From positions 1 to 64,000 of the forward strand of contig JRUP01000006.1 of NCBI GenBank assembly GCA_000773965.1: a stretch of DNA of 64,000 nt, written 5' to 3'. Below, piece by piece: positions 27,096-35,942 of this stretch. The notes below the pieces were generated by a model. That model was not told where the DNA came from and searched no databases. It saw nothing but the letters and a program-made list of their open reading frames with translations. The translations under genes were made by a program, and so were the position numbers. The stretch comes from Enterobacter cancerogenus (GTDB lineage: Bacteria > Pseudomonadota > Gammaproteobacteria > Enterobacterales > Enterobacteriaceae). The number at the start of each line of letters is the position of its first letter. Position 1 is the first letter of the stretch.

Positions 27096-29071
27096 ATCGA
27101 CATCCCGCCTCACTGACGCTTTTACTGTTTGCAGTTGCGCTGATGCTATGTCTTGAGCAGCTGGCGCACCAATTGCCGTGGCGCGATGCCTGGCAAGCGC
27201 TGCACCACACCGCAATGCCCACGCTGGCACAACAGGTCTTCACACTGATGTGGTTACCTCGTCAGGGTATGGCGATTTTATGTGGTCTGGCGTTGGGCTT
27301 TACCGGCGTGGTAATGCAGCAGGCGCTGCGCAATCCGTTAGCCGAACCGATGACGCTGGGCATTGCTTCCGGCGCCACCTTAGCGCTTTCCCTCACCACC
27401 TTGATGGCACCTGCATGGCTGCTGCTGGGGCGAGAATGGATTGCGCTCAGTGGAGCGATCGTCGCCTTTGCGCTGGTCTTTCTGCTTAGTGTACGTCAGG
27501 GGTTTACCCCGCTGGCGTTGACGCTGGCGGGCATGCTGGTGAACTTGTATTGCGGCGCGGCCAATCTGCTGCTGTCGATCATTTACGATCGTTCGCTGTC
27601 CGCCGTGTTTATCTGGGGTGGCGGCTCGCTGGCGCAGGAGAATGCGCATGCAATATGGTGGTTATTACCGCGGTTGCTACTCGCTGCAGTTCCCGTGCTG
27701 CTGATTTTGCGCCCTTTATGCCTGCTGGCGCTGGATGAGCGGGTTACCCACTCAATCGGTTTGCCTGCAGGATGGGTACGTGGGATTGCGATAATGTCTG
27801 CGTTGCTGATGAGCAGCCTGGTGATCAGTGTGGTGGGCGTCATCGGTTTTATCGCGCTTGCTGCGCCACATCTGGCGGTACTGGCAGGCGCAAAAAGCCT
27901 GCGCCAGAAGCTTCTCTGGTCACCGTTGCTGGCCGCCGGTTTACTGTGGCTGACCGATCAGTGGGTCAGTCGCCTCAATGGTATTGATGGCTTACTGATC
28001 CCCACCGGGATGATGACCGCGCTGGCAGGTGCGCCGCTGTTACTGTGGTTTTTGCCGCGCCTGCGCCATCTTTTTCAGCCCGATGTGAACGAGCCTCAAC
28101 CTGCTCCCTTCCCGGCGCGACGCTTTACACGCCTGCCGGTACTGGCTCTCTTTGTGGTAATGCTGGTTGTCGCGCTTGCCTTTGCTCATGGGGTCAACGG
28201 CTGGCGCTGGAACTCCTTTGCTGAGATTCAGGTAATGTTGCCATTTCGTCTGCCACGCTTGCTGGCCGCCATCGCCGCTGGTGTGCTGCTGGCAGCTGCG
28301 GGCGTTATTTTGCAACGCATCAGCCGCAATCCGATGGCCAGCCCAGAGTTGCTCGGCATCGGTGCCGGTGCCTCACTGGGTATTACTGTGCAACTGTTAC
28401 TTTGGCCGATGGCAGCGATGCCGGTGATGATTGCCAGTAGTGCGGCAGGTGCGCTGATCACACTGGGGATAACGTTGTGGCAGGCGCGCCACTATGCCCT
28501 CAATCCACAACGCATGTTGCTGAGCGGGCTGGCCATTACTGCGTTGTTCCAGTCCGTTGCCGCCATTGTTATCAGCAACAACGGTATGGCCGCTGCGATG
28601 CTGCGCCAGCTGATGACCGGATCCACCTATTACGTCAGCACACCCATCGCCGTGATAGCTTTCACCCTGGCCCTGTTACTGCTGGCACTCACTCCCCTGC
28701 TGCGGCGAGCGATGCTGCTTTTGCCACTACAGGGAATTCCCTCCTCGCTTGGGCTGAACGTGACTCAATCCCGGTTATTGCTGATGCTGTTGGCTGCGGC
28801 GATGACCGGTGTTGCCACCTTAATTGTTGGGCCGCTGTCATTTATCGGCTTACTTGGCCCGCAACTGGCCCGCCAGCTGGGCGCGCGTAAACCCATGGAA
28901 CAGATGCTGTTTGCCGCCGTGATCGCCGCCATTTTAATGATGCTGGCTGATTGGGCCGGCAGCAACCTGCTGTATCCACGGCAAATTCCTGCCGGCCTGA
29001 TGGCAACCCTGATGGGTGGACCATGGCTGGCATTGCTGCTGTGGCGGCCGTTGGATAGCACAAACTCATAG
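27092..29071 (+). CDS. fhuB: FhuB-like fused double permease for ferric hydroxamates
   Basis: This 659-residue inner-membrane protein is two FecCD/BtuC permease halves fused in tandem, as in E. coli FhuB (660 aa). Each half carries the repeat QxxxRNPLAxPxxLGxxxGA (VVMQQALRNPLAEPMTLGIA near residue 73; VILQRISRNPMASPELLGIG near residue 413). ATG 27092 overlaps the upstream stop (ATGA); a longer frame to 26960 only overlaps fhuD. It should pump with an FhuC ATPase, but none is present here. The next gene is an exporter-type ABC protein. Confidence 0.92.
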   Translation: MNRHPASLTLLLFAVALMLCLEQLAHQLPWRDAWQALHHTAMPTLAQQVFTLMWLPRQGMAILCGLALGFTGVVMQQALRNPLAEPMTLGIASGATLALSLTTLMAPAWLLLGREWIALSGAIVAFALVFLLSVRQGFTPLALTLAGMLVNLYCGAANLLLSIIYDRSLSAVFIWGGGSLAQENAHAIWWLLPRLLLAAVPVLLILRPLCLLALDERVTHSIGLPAGWVRGIAIMSALLMSSLVISVVGVIGFIALAAPHLAVLAGAKSLRQKLLWSPLLAAGLLWLTDQWVSRLNGIDGLLIPTGMMTALAGAPLLLWFLPRLRHLFQPDVNEPQPAPFPARRFTRLPVLALFVVMLVVALAFAHGVNGWRWNSFAEIQVMLPFRLPRLLAAIAAGVLLAAAGVILQRISRNPMASPELLGIGAGASLGITVQLLLWPMAAMPVMIASSAAGALITLGITLWQARHYALNPQRMLLSGLAITALFQSVAAIVISNNGMAAAMLRQLMTGSTYYVSTPIAVIAFTLALLLLALTPLLRRAMLLLPLQGIPSSLGLNVTQSRLLLMLLAAAMTGVATLIVGPLSFIGLLGPQLARQLGARKPMEQMLFAAVIAAILMMLADWAGSNLLYPRQIPAGLMATLMGGPWLALLLWRPLDSTNS

Positions 29072-29079
29072 GAGATGAG

Positions 29080-30663
29080 GTGTCGATTTATTTGATGTTA
29101 CTGCGCACCACCGGTGTGCTGTTTTTTGTCGCGCTGGCCTGCAGCGTGATCGGTGGTTTGAGCAACGCGGCGCTGCTGGCACTCATCAATCAGGGATTGA
29201 GCGCCACGGAGGCGCAGCGCTGGCAACTGGCTTGGCAGTTTGCCCTGCTGGCGCTGCTGATGCTGGGCACGCGCACCCTGAGTCAGTCCCTGTTTATGGC
29301 AATGGGTCAGCGCTGCAAAGCCGAGTTGCGCCGCAAGCTGGTCCAGCAGGTAGCGGATGCCGGTTATGCCGATCTTGAACAGCACGGCATGCCGCGTGCC
29401 CTCAGCGTTTTGACGCAGGACCTCGACCAGGTGGTGGTGTTCTTTATTGCCTTGCCCGGTTTTGTCATGTCGCTGGCGGTGATCATCGGCTGCATGGGCT
29501 ATCTCGGTTATCTGTCGCTGACCGTGATGATGATTGCGCTTATCACAGTGTTGATAGGCTCACTCGGCTACAGTGGAGTGCATCGGCGCGCCTTAAAACT
29601 GATGCGCCAGTCACGTCAGCGTGAAGAGACGCTGACTGGTTAAGTGAGCGCGCTGTTCAGCGGTGCGAAAGAACTGCGCTTACACGCCCCGCGCAAACAG
29701 GCGTTTCTGCATAACAAACTTTTCAATACCATCGAGCAGGTGCGCGTGGAACGTACGCGCGGTTACGTGCTGTATGCTCTGGCCAACATTTGGGCCAGCG
29801 TCTTCTTTTTTGCCTTTATCGGCGTGGTGATGTTTTTACTCGCCAACATGCTGGATCTGCACGGCGCGGTGATGTCTGGTTTCGCGATGGTGTTTCTTTA
29901 TATGATCGTGCCGATTGAGACCGCGCTCGCCGCCCTGCCCGGCCTGACACTCACGCAGGTTGCACTCAAACGCATTCAAGCCATGCAGCAGCAGCTGCCA
30001 CCTGAGCAAACAACCTTTGGTGCACCGCCGCTCAGTTTCCATCAGCTGGAGCTGCGCGACATCACCTATCAGCATGAGGCATTTCAGCTCGGCCCACTCT
30101 CATTGCAGTTTCGTCCCGGTGAGTTGGTGTATCTGACGGGCGGCAACGGTAGCGGTAAAACCACGCTGGCACGACTGCTTACCGGCTTATATCAGGCTGA
30201 TAGCGGCCAACTGCTGCTGGACGGTGAAGTGATCAATGAGAATAACCGCGCCGGTTATCGTCAGCTGTTTTCTGCCGTGTTTAATGATTTTCATCTGTTT
30301 GAGGATTTGCAGGGTATCGACAGCACACGCTGGAATGACGAAGCGCAAGCCCTGCTGGATGCCCTACAATTAACCCGAAAAGTGACGCTGGTGGAGGGCA
30401 CTTTCTCGACGCTAGCGCTCTCCACCGGACAGCGTAAGCGCCTGGCGCTGCTGGTGGCCTGGCTGGAAGACCGCCCGTTTTATCTGTTTGATGAATGGGC
30501 AGCCGATCAGGATCCGGCGTTTCGCGAGGTGTTTTACCACCAACTGCTCCCCGCGCTGAAAGCACGGGGGAAAACCGTTCTGGTGATCACCCATGACGAT
30601 CGCTATTTCCACCTCGCCGATCGCTGTTTGAAGCTGGAGCTGGGCCAGTTAGTTAGCGCTTGA
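29080..30663 (+). pseudogene. cyclic-peptide/siderophore ABC exporter (PvdE/SyrD/YojI type) with in-frame TAA
   Basis: One reading frame from GTG 29080 to TGA 30661 would encode a ~527-residue exporter: six membrane helices, then an ABC domain with Walker A GGNGSGKT and the variant signature LSTGQRKRLALLVAWL typical of PvdE-like proteins. A TAA at 29641-29643 interrupts it between ETLTG and VSALFSGAKELRLH, right inside the conserved loop before KEL. CAA to TAA would explain it. The two pieces (188 and 339 codons) are otherwise undamaged. Either the gene is newly inactivated, the two halves are made separately (a GTG follows the stop but lacks a ribosome site), or it is a sequencing error. Confidence 0.8.
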
Positions 30664-30765
30664 GCCTGGCATGCGGGCAAAGACTTCCCACGGGCCAGTG
30701 AGATCGAGTTGAGTGAGATGCGGGAACAGCAACAGACCAATATTGAACGGCGAAGAGGCGGCCAT
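30649..30765 (-). pseudogene. N-terminal remnant of a DJ-1/PfpI-family gene (isonitrile-hydratase-like)
   Basis: On the minus strand ATG 30765 opens MAASSPFNIGLLLFPHLTQL continuing DLTGPWEVFARMPG, the typical start of DJ-1/PfpI proteins of the isonitrile-hydratase group. Resemblance stops after about 34 residues, almost exactly at the end of the exporter gene (30663), and a TAA follows at 30649. The rest (about 190 residues, including the nucleophile-elbow Cys) is gone. This marks an old deletion or insertion junction at the end of the siderophore locus. Confidence 0.65.
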
Positions 30766-30828
30766 GATAGGCTCCGATAAGGGGTCAGAGCGTTATCATG
30801 GCCTTGATACGAAAAGGAATGCAACGGG

Positions 30829-32355
30829 TTAGTTCATCAGCGGTTTTGCCACCGGCGCTTTCACGCCATCAGCCAGCGCGAACAAAGCTTCGACACGGGC
30901 TTTCTCTTTGTCGTCAACCGGGATTAGCAAACCACACACCACAAACACCGCCACGTTACCCGCCAGGCCAACGATGCCGCTGGTCAGCGAGCCAAGCGCC
31001 GGGATGTCATCCGGGAAGAACACGGTGAGCACGATAGCGATAATAATCCCGGTCATCATGCCCAGTAGCGCACCCTGTTTGTTACCAAAGCGGCTAAAGA
31101 TACCAAAGAACAACGGCACCGCCAGCTGGATAATCCCCTGATAGGAGATCTGCGCCAGCAGCTGCAAACGGGAATAGTTGAAGGTGAAGTAGGCCAACAG
31201 CGCGGCAGCGACAATAAATACCACCATGCCCGACTTCGCCAGCACCGTCAGTTGACGATCGCTACGCGGTTTATTCCAGGTCGCCAGATCGTTGGCAAAC
31301 TGCGTACCACATACCTGCACGCATCCATCAACGTGACCAATACTGGCAGCAAGAACAATCACCAGCGCCAGTGCCAGCAACCAAGGGCCGCCTTGATCAA
31401 ACAGCGCCGTGAAGAAGCCATTTTGTGGATTGGCCTGCACGTTAGGATCCTGACTGACCGCCGTGGCGAACAGCATCAGGATGGCGTAAAAACCGCCCAC
31501 CAGCAAAATGGTTAACAGCGTGCCTTTCTTAACAGCACGGATGCCACTGGCGGTATAAATACGCTGGAAGCTCATCGGCCAGCACATTGACCCAATCACA
31601 CCGGTGAAAATCAGGCTGAACATATACCAGGGGCCATAGTGCGAACCTTCCGCGCCCGGAATCTGCAGCATCGCTGGTGGCAACGTCGCCAGTTGGCCGA
31701 AGCCATGATCGCCACCAAACAGCAGCACCACGCACACCAGCGCGCCCAAACCATAGGCGATGATACCCTGATACATATCCGTCATGATCAACCCGCGCAT
31801 GCCCATGCTGACAGTCCAGTACTGACGCACCAGAATCAGCAACACGCCAGCAATCAGGCAGGTGGTGACGCCCCAACGGCCAAAACTGGCAAACTCCACC
31901 AACAGCGCCAATGCCTGTATACCCATCACCACCCAAGGGAAGACGCAGATGATGCCGATAATCGACGCCACTCGCTTCACCGCTGGGCTGTTGAAACGCA
32001 TGCCGAGCAGATCGGGTTGTGTTGTCAGATTGAAGTGCTGGCCCCATTTCCACGCGCGGCGCGCCATCAGATACATGGCCGTCACGCCGAGCGTTGAGTA
32101 GACCGCGCCATAGAAGCCGATCACTCCGCTCACCGACAGTGAGAAGAAAGCGGTGAAAGTCGCTCCCGGCCACCACGAGTTGGTATAGCTCATGGCGATA
32201 TACCATGGCCCATAAGATCGGCCACCGACGGCGTAATCAGAAAAAGAGGTGCTTTTACGGTTGGTGGCATACAGCACGGCAATCATGATCGCCAGAAACA
32301 GGCCAATCATGCCAAAGGTAATTAAATAATGGGGTTCTGCTGCAGTGATTTTCAT
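30829..32355 (-). CDS. sodium:solute symporter (SSS family)
   Basis: This 508-residue permease has about 13 hydrophobic helices and SSS landmarks (TSFSDYAVGGRSYGPWYIAMSY split, ATFTAFFSLSVSGVIGFYG, GLIMTDMYQGIIAYG). It should couple Na+ entry to uptake of an organic solute. The gene starts 4 bp inside the end of the small membrane protein upstream, a common SSS pairing. Next upstream come two kinases and an amidohydrolase, which suggests an amide or amino-alcohol substrate; that is inference. Confidence 0.9.
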   Translation of the reverse strand: MKITAAEPHYLITFGMIGLFLAIMIAVLYATNRKSTSFSDYAVGGRSYGPWYIAMSYTNSWWPGATFTAFFSLSVSGVIGFYGAVYSTLGVTAMYLMARRAWKWGQHFNLTTQPDLLGMRFNSPAVKRVASIIGIICVFPWVVMGIQALALLVEFASFGRWGVTTCLIAGVLLILVRQYWTVSMGMRGLIMTDMYQGIIAYGLGALVCVVLLFGGDHGFGQLATLPPAMLQIPGAEGSHYGPWYMFSLIFTGVIGSMCWPMSFQRIYTASGIRAVKKGTLLTILLVGGFYAILMLFATAVSQDPNVQANPQNGFFTALFDQGGPWLLALALVIVLAASIGHVDGCVQVCGTQFANDLATWNKPRSDRQLTVLAKSGMVVFIVAAALLAYFTFNYSRLQLLAQISYQGIIQLAVPLFFGIFSRFGNKQGALLGMMTGIIIAIVLTVFFPDDIPALGSLTSGIVGLAGNVAVFVVCGLLIPVDDKEKARVEALFALADGVKAPVAKPLMN

Positions 32356-32621
32356 GCGACTTCCTCATCATCCGGAATTTCGCCAAACGCGCATTCCGCC
32401 AGATACATAACCCATAATCCCACACCCAGAAATACCGCAATCGCGAGCCAATAAACGATCGGCAGAGGTATCCCCAGTAATAACGCACTACTTCCGCTGA
32501 CGCTTAAATAAAGCGGTGGACAAAGTGCCAGCAGTAATAATGCCAACAGGTACAGGGCGAAGATTTTATTTTTAATACTTATGCGGGCGCGTAATTGCTG
32601 CGCCATGACCATCGAACTCAT
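32352..32621 (-). CDS. small two-span membrane protein partnering the SSS symporter
   Basis: This 89-residue protein starts at ATG 32621 with an excellent GAGGAGG ribosome site; the longer frame to 32657 lacks one. It has two hydrophobic spans (FALYLLALLLLALCPPLYL and VYWLAIAVFLGVGLWVMYL) and an acidic tail (EIPDDEEVA). It overlaps the symporter gene by 4 bp. Such small subunits accompany several Na+/solute symporters, but I do not recognise the exact family. Confidence 0.8.
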   Translation of the reverse strand: MSSMVMAQQLRARISIKNKIFALYLLALLLLALCPPLYLSVSGSSALLLGIPLPIVYWLAIAVFLGVGLWVMYLAECAFGEIPDDEEVA

Positions 32622-32794
32622 AATAACCTCCTCAATATTACTTGACGGTGTGCGCACTCCTTTACCTGCTGAATATCAGCATTTCCCCTTTGGTGTAACC
32701 TCAACATCAGACAGCAAAAAGCGCTGTCCGAAAATACGATGGACGGATAATGTTACAGACAATCTAACAAAGACTTAATGCCGGCGGGTTACGC

Positions 32795-33733
32795 TTACAC
32801 CGCGCGCAGCCAGTTTTCCCAGTCGGGATGATTTAACACGCTGCGCGCCCGCAAATGCTTCCAGGCACCATATTTTGAAAAATCAAAATCAATATCGGCC
32901 ACATGATGTTGAATAATGGCCCAGGTTGACCACTTCATATCCGCCAGATATTTATGAATTTGCACGCGAGCGAATAATGCTGCATCCACTTTACCGAAAT
33001 AGTCCTCCAGCAATTCCTGTTCTATTTTCGGTGTGAAAAACATTTCGCCAAACCACAGCGCCAGTTCATAACAGCGATCGTTATTTGATGCATATTCAAA
33101 ATCGACCAGGCGAATATCGTTTTGCGCGTTAAGCATGAAGTTTCCTGCCAGTGTGTCATTCATGCACGGCACCAAATCTAATCCCGCCGCTTCTAACGCC
33201 TGCTGCGCGCGCTGTGCCTGTTTGTGCAACCAGGCAGCATCAGCAGAGAGCGCGACATTGAGTGCACTGACCTGCTCAATATGCTCATTAAGCATGTCGA
33301 ATACGGTTTTGTTCTGCCTGAGCAACGGCTGATCGTTGAAACTTTTCAAGCCCTGCAACGCACGATGACGAATCGCGGATTGCTGGAAATCGAGGTTTGA
33401 CGAGGCGCGCCAGCCATCGATGAACTCAAACACTTCCACGCCAAGATCGCGCAGATAGGCCACCACCGGCACGCCGTAGCCGGTTTGCGCAGCTTTCAGG
33501 CTCGCTTCATGTGCGGTATCACGATTGATAAAGCGTTCGGTGCCTTCGCCGGGAATTTTGACGAAATAAGCACAAGGCGCACCTTCTACCGCCACATGCC
33601 AGTTGGCGTTAGAAATACCGCCGCTTACCGGACGATACTGCACCGCCCTGCCCTGCCATTCCGGCATCGCCCTAATGGCTTGTTCCACCCGCTGTTCCTG
33701 CCAGCTTTGCGCTTCACCCAGAGATTTGCTCAT
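32795..33733 (-). CDS. choline-kinase/APH-family phosphotransferase (copy A)
   Basis: This 312-residue small-molecule kinase is related to LicA/choline kinases. The N-lobe ISNANWHVAVEGAPCAYFVKI carries the ATP-lysine; the catalytic region reads CMNDTLAGNFMLN followed by the metal site LVDFEYASNN. In the catalytic HxDxxxxN pattern the His is replaced (CMNDTLAGN), as in some LicA-type enzymes. ATG 33733 overlaps the stop of the second kinase by 4 bp. It ends a minus-strand run (hydrolase, kinase B, kinase A); a 173-bp gap follows before the symporter pair. The substrate is unknown, plausibly an amino alcohol. Confidence 0.85.
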   Translation of the reverse strand: MSKSLGEAQSWQEQRVEQAIRAMPEWQGRAVQYRPVSGGISNANWHVAVEGAPCAYFVKIPGEGTERFINRDTAHEASLKAAQTGYGVPVVAYLRDLGVEVFEFIDGWRASSNLDFQQSAIRHRALQGLKSFNDQPLLRQNKTVFDMLNEHIEQVSALNVALSADAAWLHKQAQRAQQALEAAGLDLVPCMNDTLAGNFMLNAQNDIRLVDFEYASNNDRCYELALWFGEMFFTPKIEQELLEDYFGKVDAALFARVQIHKYLADMKWSTWAIIQHHVADIDFDFSKYGAWKHLRARSVLNHPDWENWLRAV

Positions 33734-34665
33734 TTTGCCTGCTCCGCAGTCAGGTTTAACCAACGTTCAAAACGGGGATCGCTCAGGCTCTGACGGCAGC
33801 GCAAGAGCATCCACTGGCCGAGCTTGGCAAACTCCAGACCGCGCGTGCTGGTGACACCGTTCAGCATGCCCCATAGCGTCCAGTGATAATCATCCACCAG
33901 CGCATATAAGCGACAACGCGCCACATCAGCCTCGCTGCAGTCACCGCGCCACGCACGAATCGCATCACGCCAGCGATCGTCAGTGGGCAGTTGTTCGTGG
34001 ATGAGCGTCGCGATATCGTGCCAGGCATCGCCGCACGCGGCGTAGTCAAAGTCCAGCAAGCGCCATTCACCCTGAGCGTTGACCATCCAGTTGCTGGCGA
34101 TGTTATCGCCGTGGATCAAAACGGGTGTATAAGACGCGGCGTTGAGTGCTTCCCACGCCAAATCGACACATTCCCCCATCCATTTCAGCTCTTCTGGCTG
34201 TTGCACACCCTGTGTTTCCAGCTGAAAACGTAGCCGCAACATATCCTGCTGACGGCTGTGTGACGGCAACGGCAATCCTGAGTGATGTAATTTATCCAGC
34301 GTACGCGTCAGGCTGGCAAAGTGATGTGGATCGCGTAACGCATCCAGTCGCGCCCAGCGGAAGCTGTCATCCAGCGCCGCGAAGATCAAAACGCCATTGT
34401 GCGGATCGGCGTGGCATAGCGCCGGGGCGATGCCCAACTCGCCCGCCTGGCGGCTAATTTCGGCGCTGCGCTGGAAATCAATCAACGCTTTCTGATCATC
34501 GAACAGCACCTTGGCATAATAGCCTTGCCCCGCTGACTGCAGGCGAAATCCGGCCCATTCCGTCGCTAAACGATGCGGTGACGCCACACCTGCCGTGCCT
34601 GGCTGAATATCAAAGGATTGCGCGGGTTGCCAACTCGCCAGCGCTTGCTCTAAACGCATCAACAT
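33730..34665 (-). CDS. choline-kinase/APH-family phosphotransferase (copy B)
   Basis: This 311-residue kinase belongs to the same superfamily as its neighbour but is quite different in sequence. The catalytic loop VLIHGDNIASNWM and metal site LLDFDYAACGD are canonical; the N-lobe (GYYAKVLFDDQKA) holds the ATP-lysine. Its start overlaps the hydrolase stop by 7 bp and its end overlaps kinase A by 4 bp, so the three are translated as a unit. Two tandem members may form a heterodimer or act on different intermediates. Not assigned. Confidence 0.85.
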   Translation of the reverse strand: MLMRLEQALASWQPAQSFDIQPGTAGVASPHRLATEWAGFRLQSAGQGYYAKVLFDDQKALIDFQRSAEISRQAGELGIAPALCHADPHNGVLIFAALDDSFRWARLDALRDPHHFASLTRTLDKLHHSGLPLPSHSRQQDMLRLRFQLETQGVQQPEELKWMGECVDLAWEALNAASYTPVLIHGDNIASNWMVNAQGEWRLLDFDYAACGDAWHDIATLIHEQLPTDDRWRDAIRAWRGDCSEADVARCRLYALVDDYHWTLWGMLNGVTSTRGLEFAKLGQWMLLRCRQSLSDPRFERWLNLTAEQAK

Positions 34666-35942
34666 AAGGCGTCCTCCCCTTTCAGGCAGAGCTCAGTGAG
34701 CATCGCCATCAACATGTCGAGACCGCGATGCAAGTCGGCGGTGGCGGTGTATTCACGTTCATTGTGCGAAAGGCCGTCCACGCTGGGCACAAACAGCAAT
34801 GCACTCGGGCAGTGATAGCTCATGCTTATCGCATCGTGACCTGCTACTGAACGCATCGGCATCGCTTTCAACCCCAATTTTTCCGCCTGCGCTAAAGCCA
34901 GATCACTCAATGCCGCATGCAACTGCTGTCGTGGACGATACTGTGCACGGTCGAGACTGACATCGGTGGCCGTGTTCTGCGCAATCGATTGCATCTGCTG
35001 GCCGAAGCTGTCGCGCAACTGGCGCAATAGCGCTTCATCAGCAGAACGAAACTCAATAAATAACGTGGCTTCAGAAGTCACTACGTTCGGCGAATTAGGC
35101 ACGGTTTCCAGACGGCCCACCGAGGTATGCAGCGCTTCGCCATAGCGTTCAGCCTCTGCACGCACCGCCACAATGGTGTGCGCGGCTGCCAGCAGCGCAT
35201 CCCGCCGGCGATCCATCAATGCCGGGCCGGTATGGTTTTGCTCTCCGCGAAAGGTCACCTGCCATTTCAGTGCCGCCCAGGTTTCCGTCACTACACCTAT
35301 CTGTTTCTGCTGCAATTCAAGATGTGGACCTTGCTCAACGTGCAGTTCGCAGTAGGCCGCCACCGTCAGATCGGGTAACGCCGTTCCGCGATAACCAATA
35401 TTTTGCAAAGCTGTTTGCAACGAGATACCTTTGCCATCACAACACGCCAAAGCCTGCTCCAGCGAGAGTGCGCCTGTGAACACTGAACTGCCGGTCAGGC
35501 TGGGTTGAAAGCGCGCACCCTCTTCATTGGTCCAGTTCACCACCGCCAGATTACGTTGCGCGGTTTGCGAATGGTCGCGCAGCTGGCGAGCCAATGTTGC
35601 CATGGTCACTGCAGCGCCGGTGACGCCGTAGGCACCGTCGAAACGCCCACCCAGCGGTTGGCTGTCCAGATGCGAACCGCACAGCACCCACGGCGCGCCT
35701 TCGCAAAGCGTCATCAAGCCAAAGATGTTGCCAATTTCATCCACGTGAACGTGAAAACCCTGTTGCGTCAGCCAGGTACAAAAGGCATCGCGCATTTGCT
35801 TATCCGCAGCGGATGCCGTCAGGCGATGTAAGCCGCCTGCGGGTGTCGCACCAATGCTGCTGCTGAGGGCGAACAGCGCATCAAACGCCTGATAATCTTG
35901 CGGTGTCATCCGCGGCATTGCCGGGATGGAGGATGTTGACAT
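34659..35942 (-). CDS. Zn-dependent N-carbamoyl/allantoate amidohydrolase (HyuC/AllC type)
   Basis: This 427-residue M20-related amidase removes carbamoyl or ureido groups in pyrimidine, hydantoin and purine breakdown. Metal-site motifs are GSHLDSQPLGGRFDG, NWTNEEGARFQPS and CELHVEQGPHLE; the C-terminal part keeps SVAGHDAISMS and LSHNEREYT. ATG 35942 has GGAGAG 5 bases upstream; an in-frame GTG at 35948 is an alternative. It starts inside the end of the DeoR gene (62-bp overlap, same strand). It suggests the cluster handles a ureido or amide compound. Confidence 0.88.
   Translation of the reverse strand: MSTSSIPAMPRMTPQDYQAFDALFALSSSIGATPAGGLHRLTASAADKQMRDAFCTWLTQQGFHVHVDEIGNIFGLMTLCEGAPWVLCGSHLDSQPLGGRFDGAYGVTGAAVTMATLARQLRDHSQTAQRNLAVVNWTNEEGARFQPSLTGSSVFTGALSLEQALACCDGKGISLQTALQNIGYRGTALPDLTVAAYCELHVEQGPHLELQQKQIGVVTETWAALKWQVTFRGEQNHTGPALMDRRRDALLAAAHTIVAVRAEAERYGEALHTSVGRLETVPNSPNVVTSEATLFIEFRSADEALLRQLRDSFGQQMQSIAQNTATDVSLDRAQYRPRQQLHAALSDLALAQAEKLGLKAMPMRSVAGHDAISMSYHCPSALLFVPSVDGLSHNEREYTATADLHRGLDMLMAMLTELCLKGEDALC

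Noticed and set aside
27268-27283. Another parS-like box (TGGCGA followed by TTTTA) inside fhuB
   Set aside because: Only the B-box hexamer matches; there is no A-box or palindrome next to it.
29641-29643. Recoding (readthrough or selenocysteine-like) at the exporter stop
   Set aside because: The codon is TAA, not TGA, and no stem-loop or stimulatory context is visible; nonsense mutation is simpler.
31529-32206. 225-residue minus-strand ORF
   Set aside because: Out-of-frame shadow of the SSS symporter on the same strand; the symporter frame is uninterrupted.
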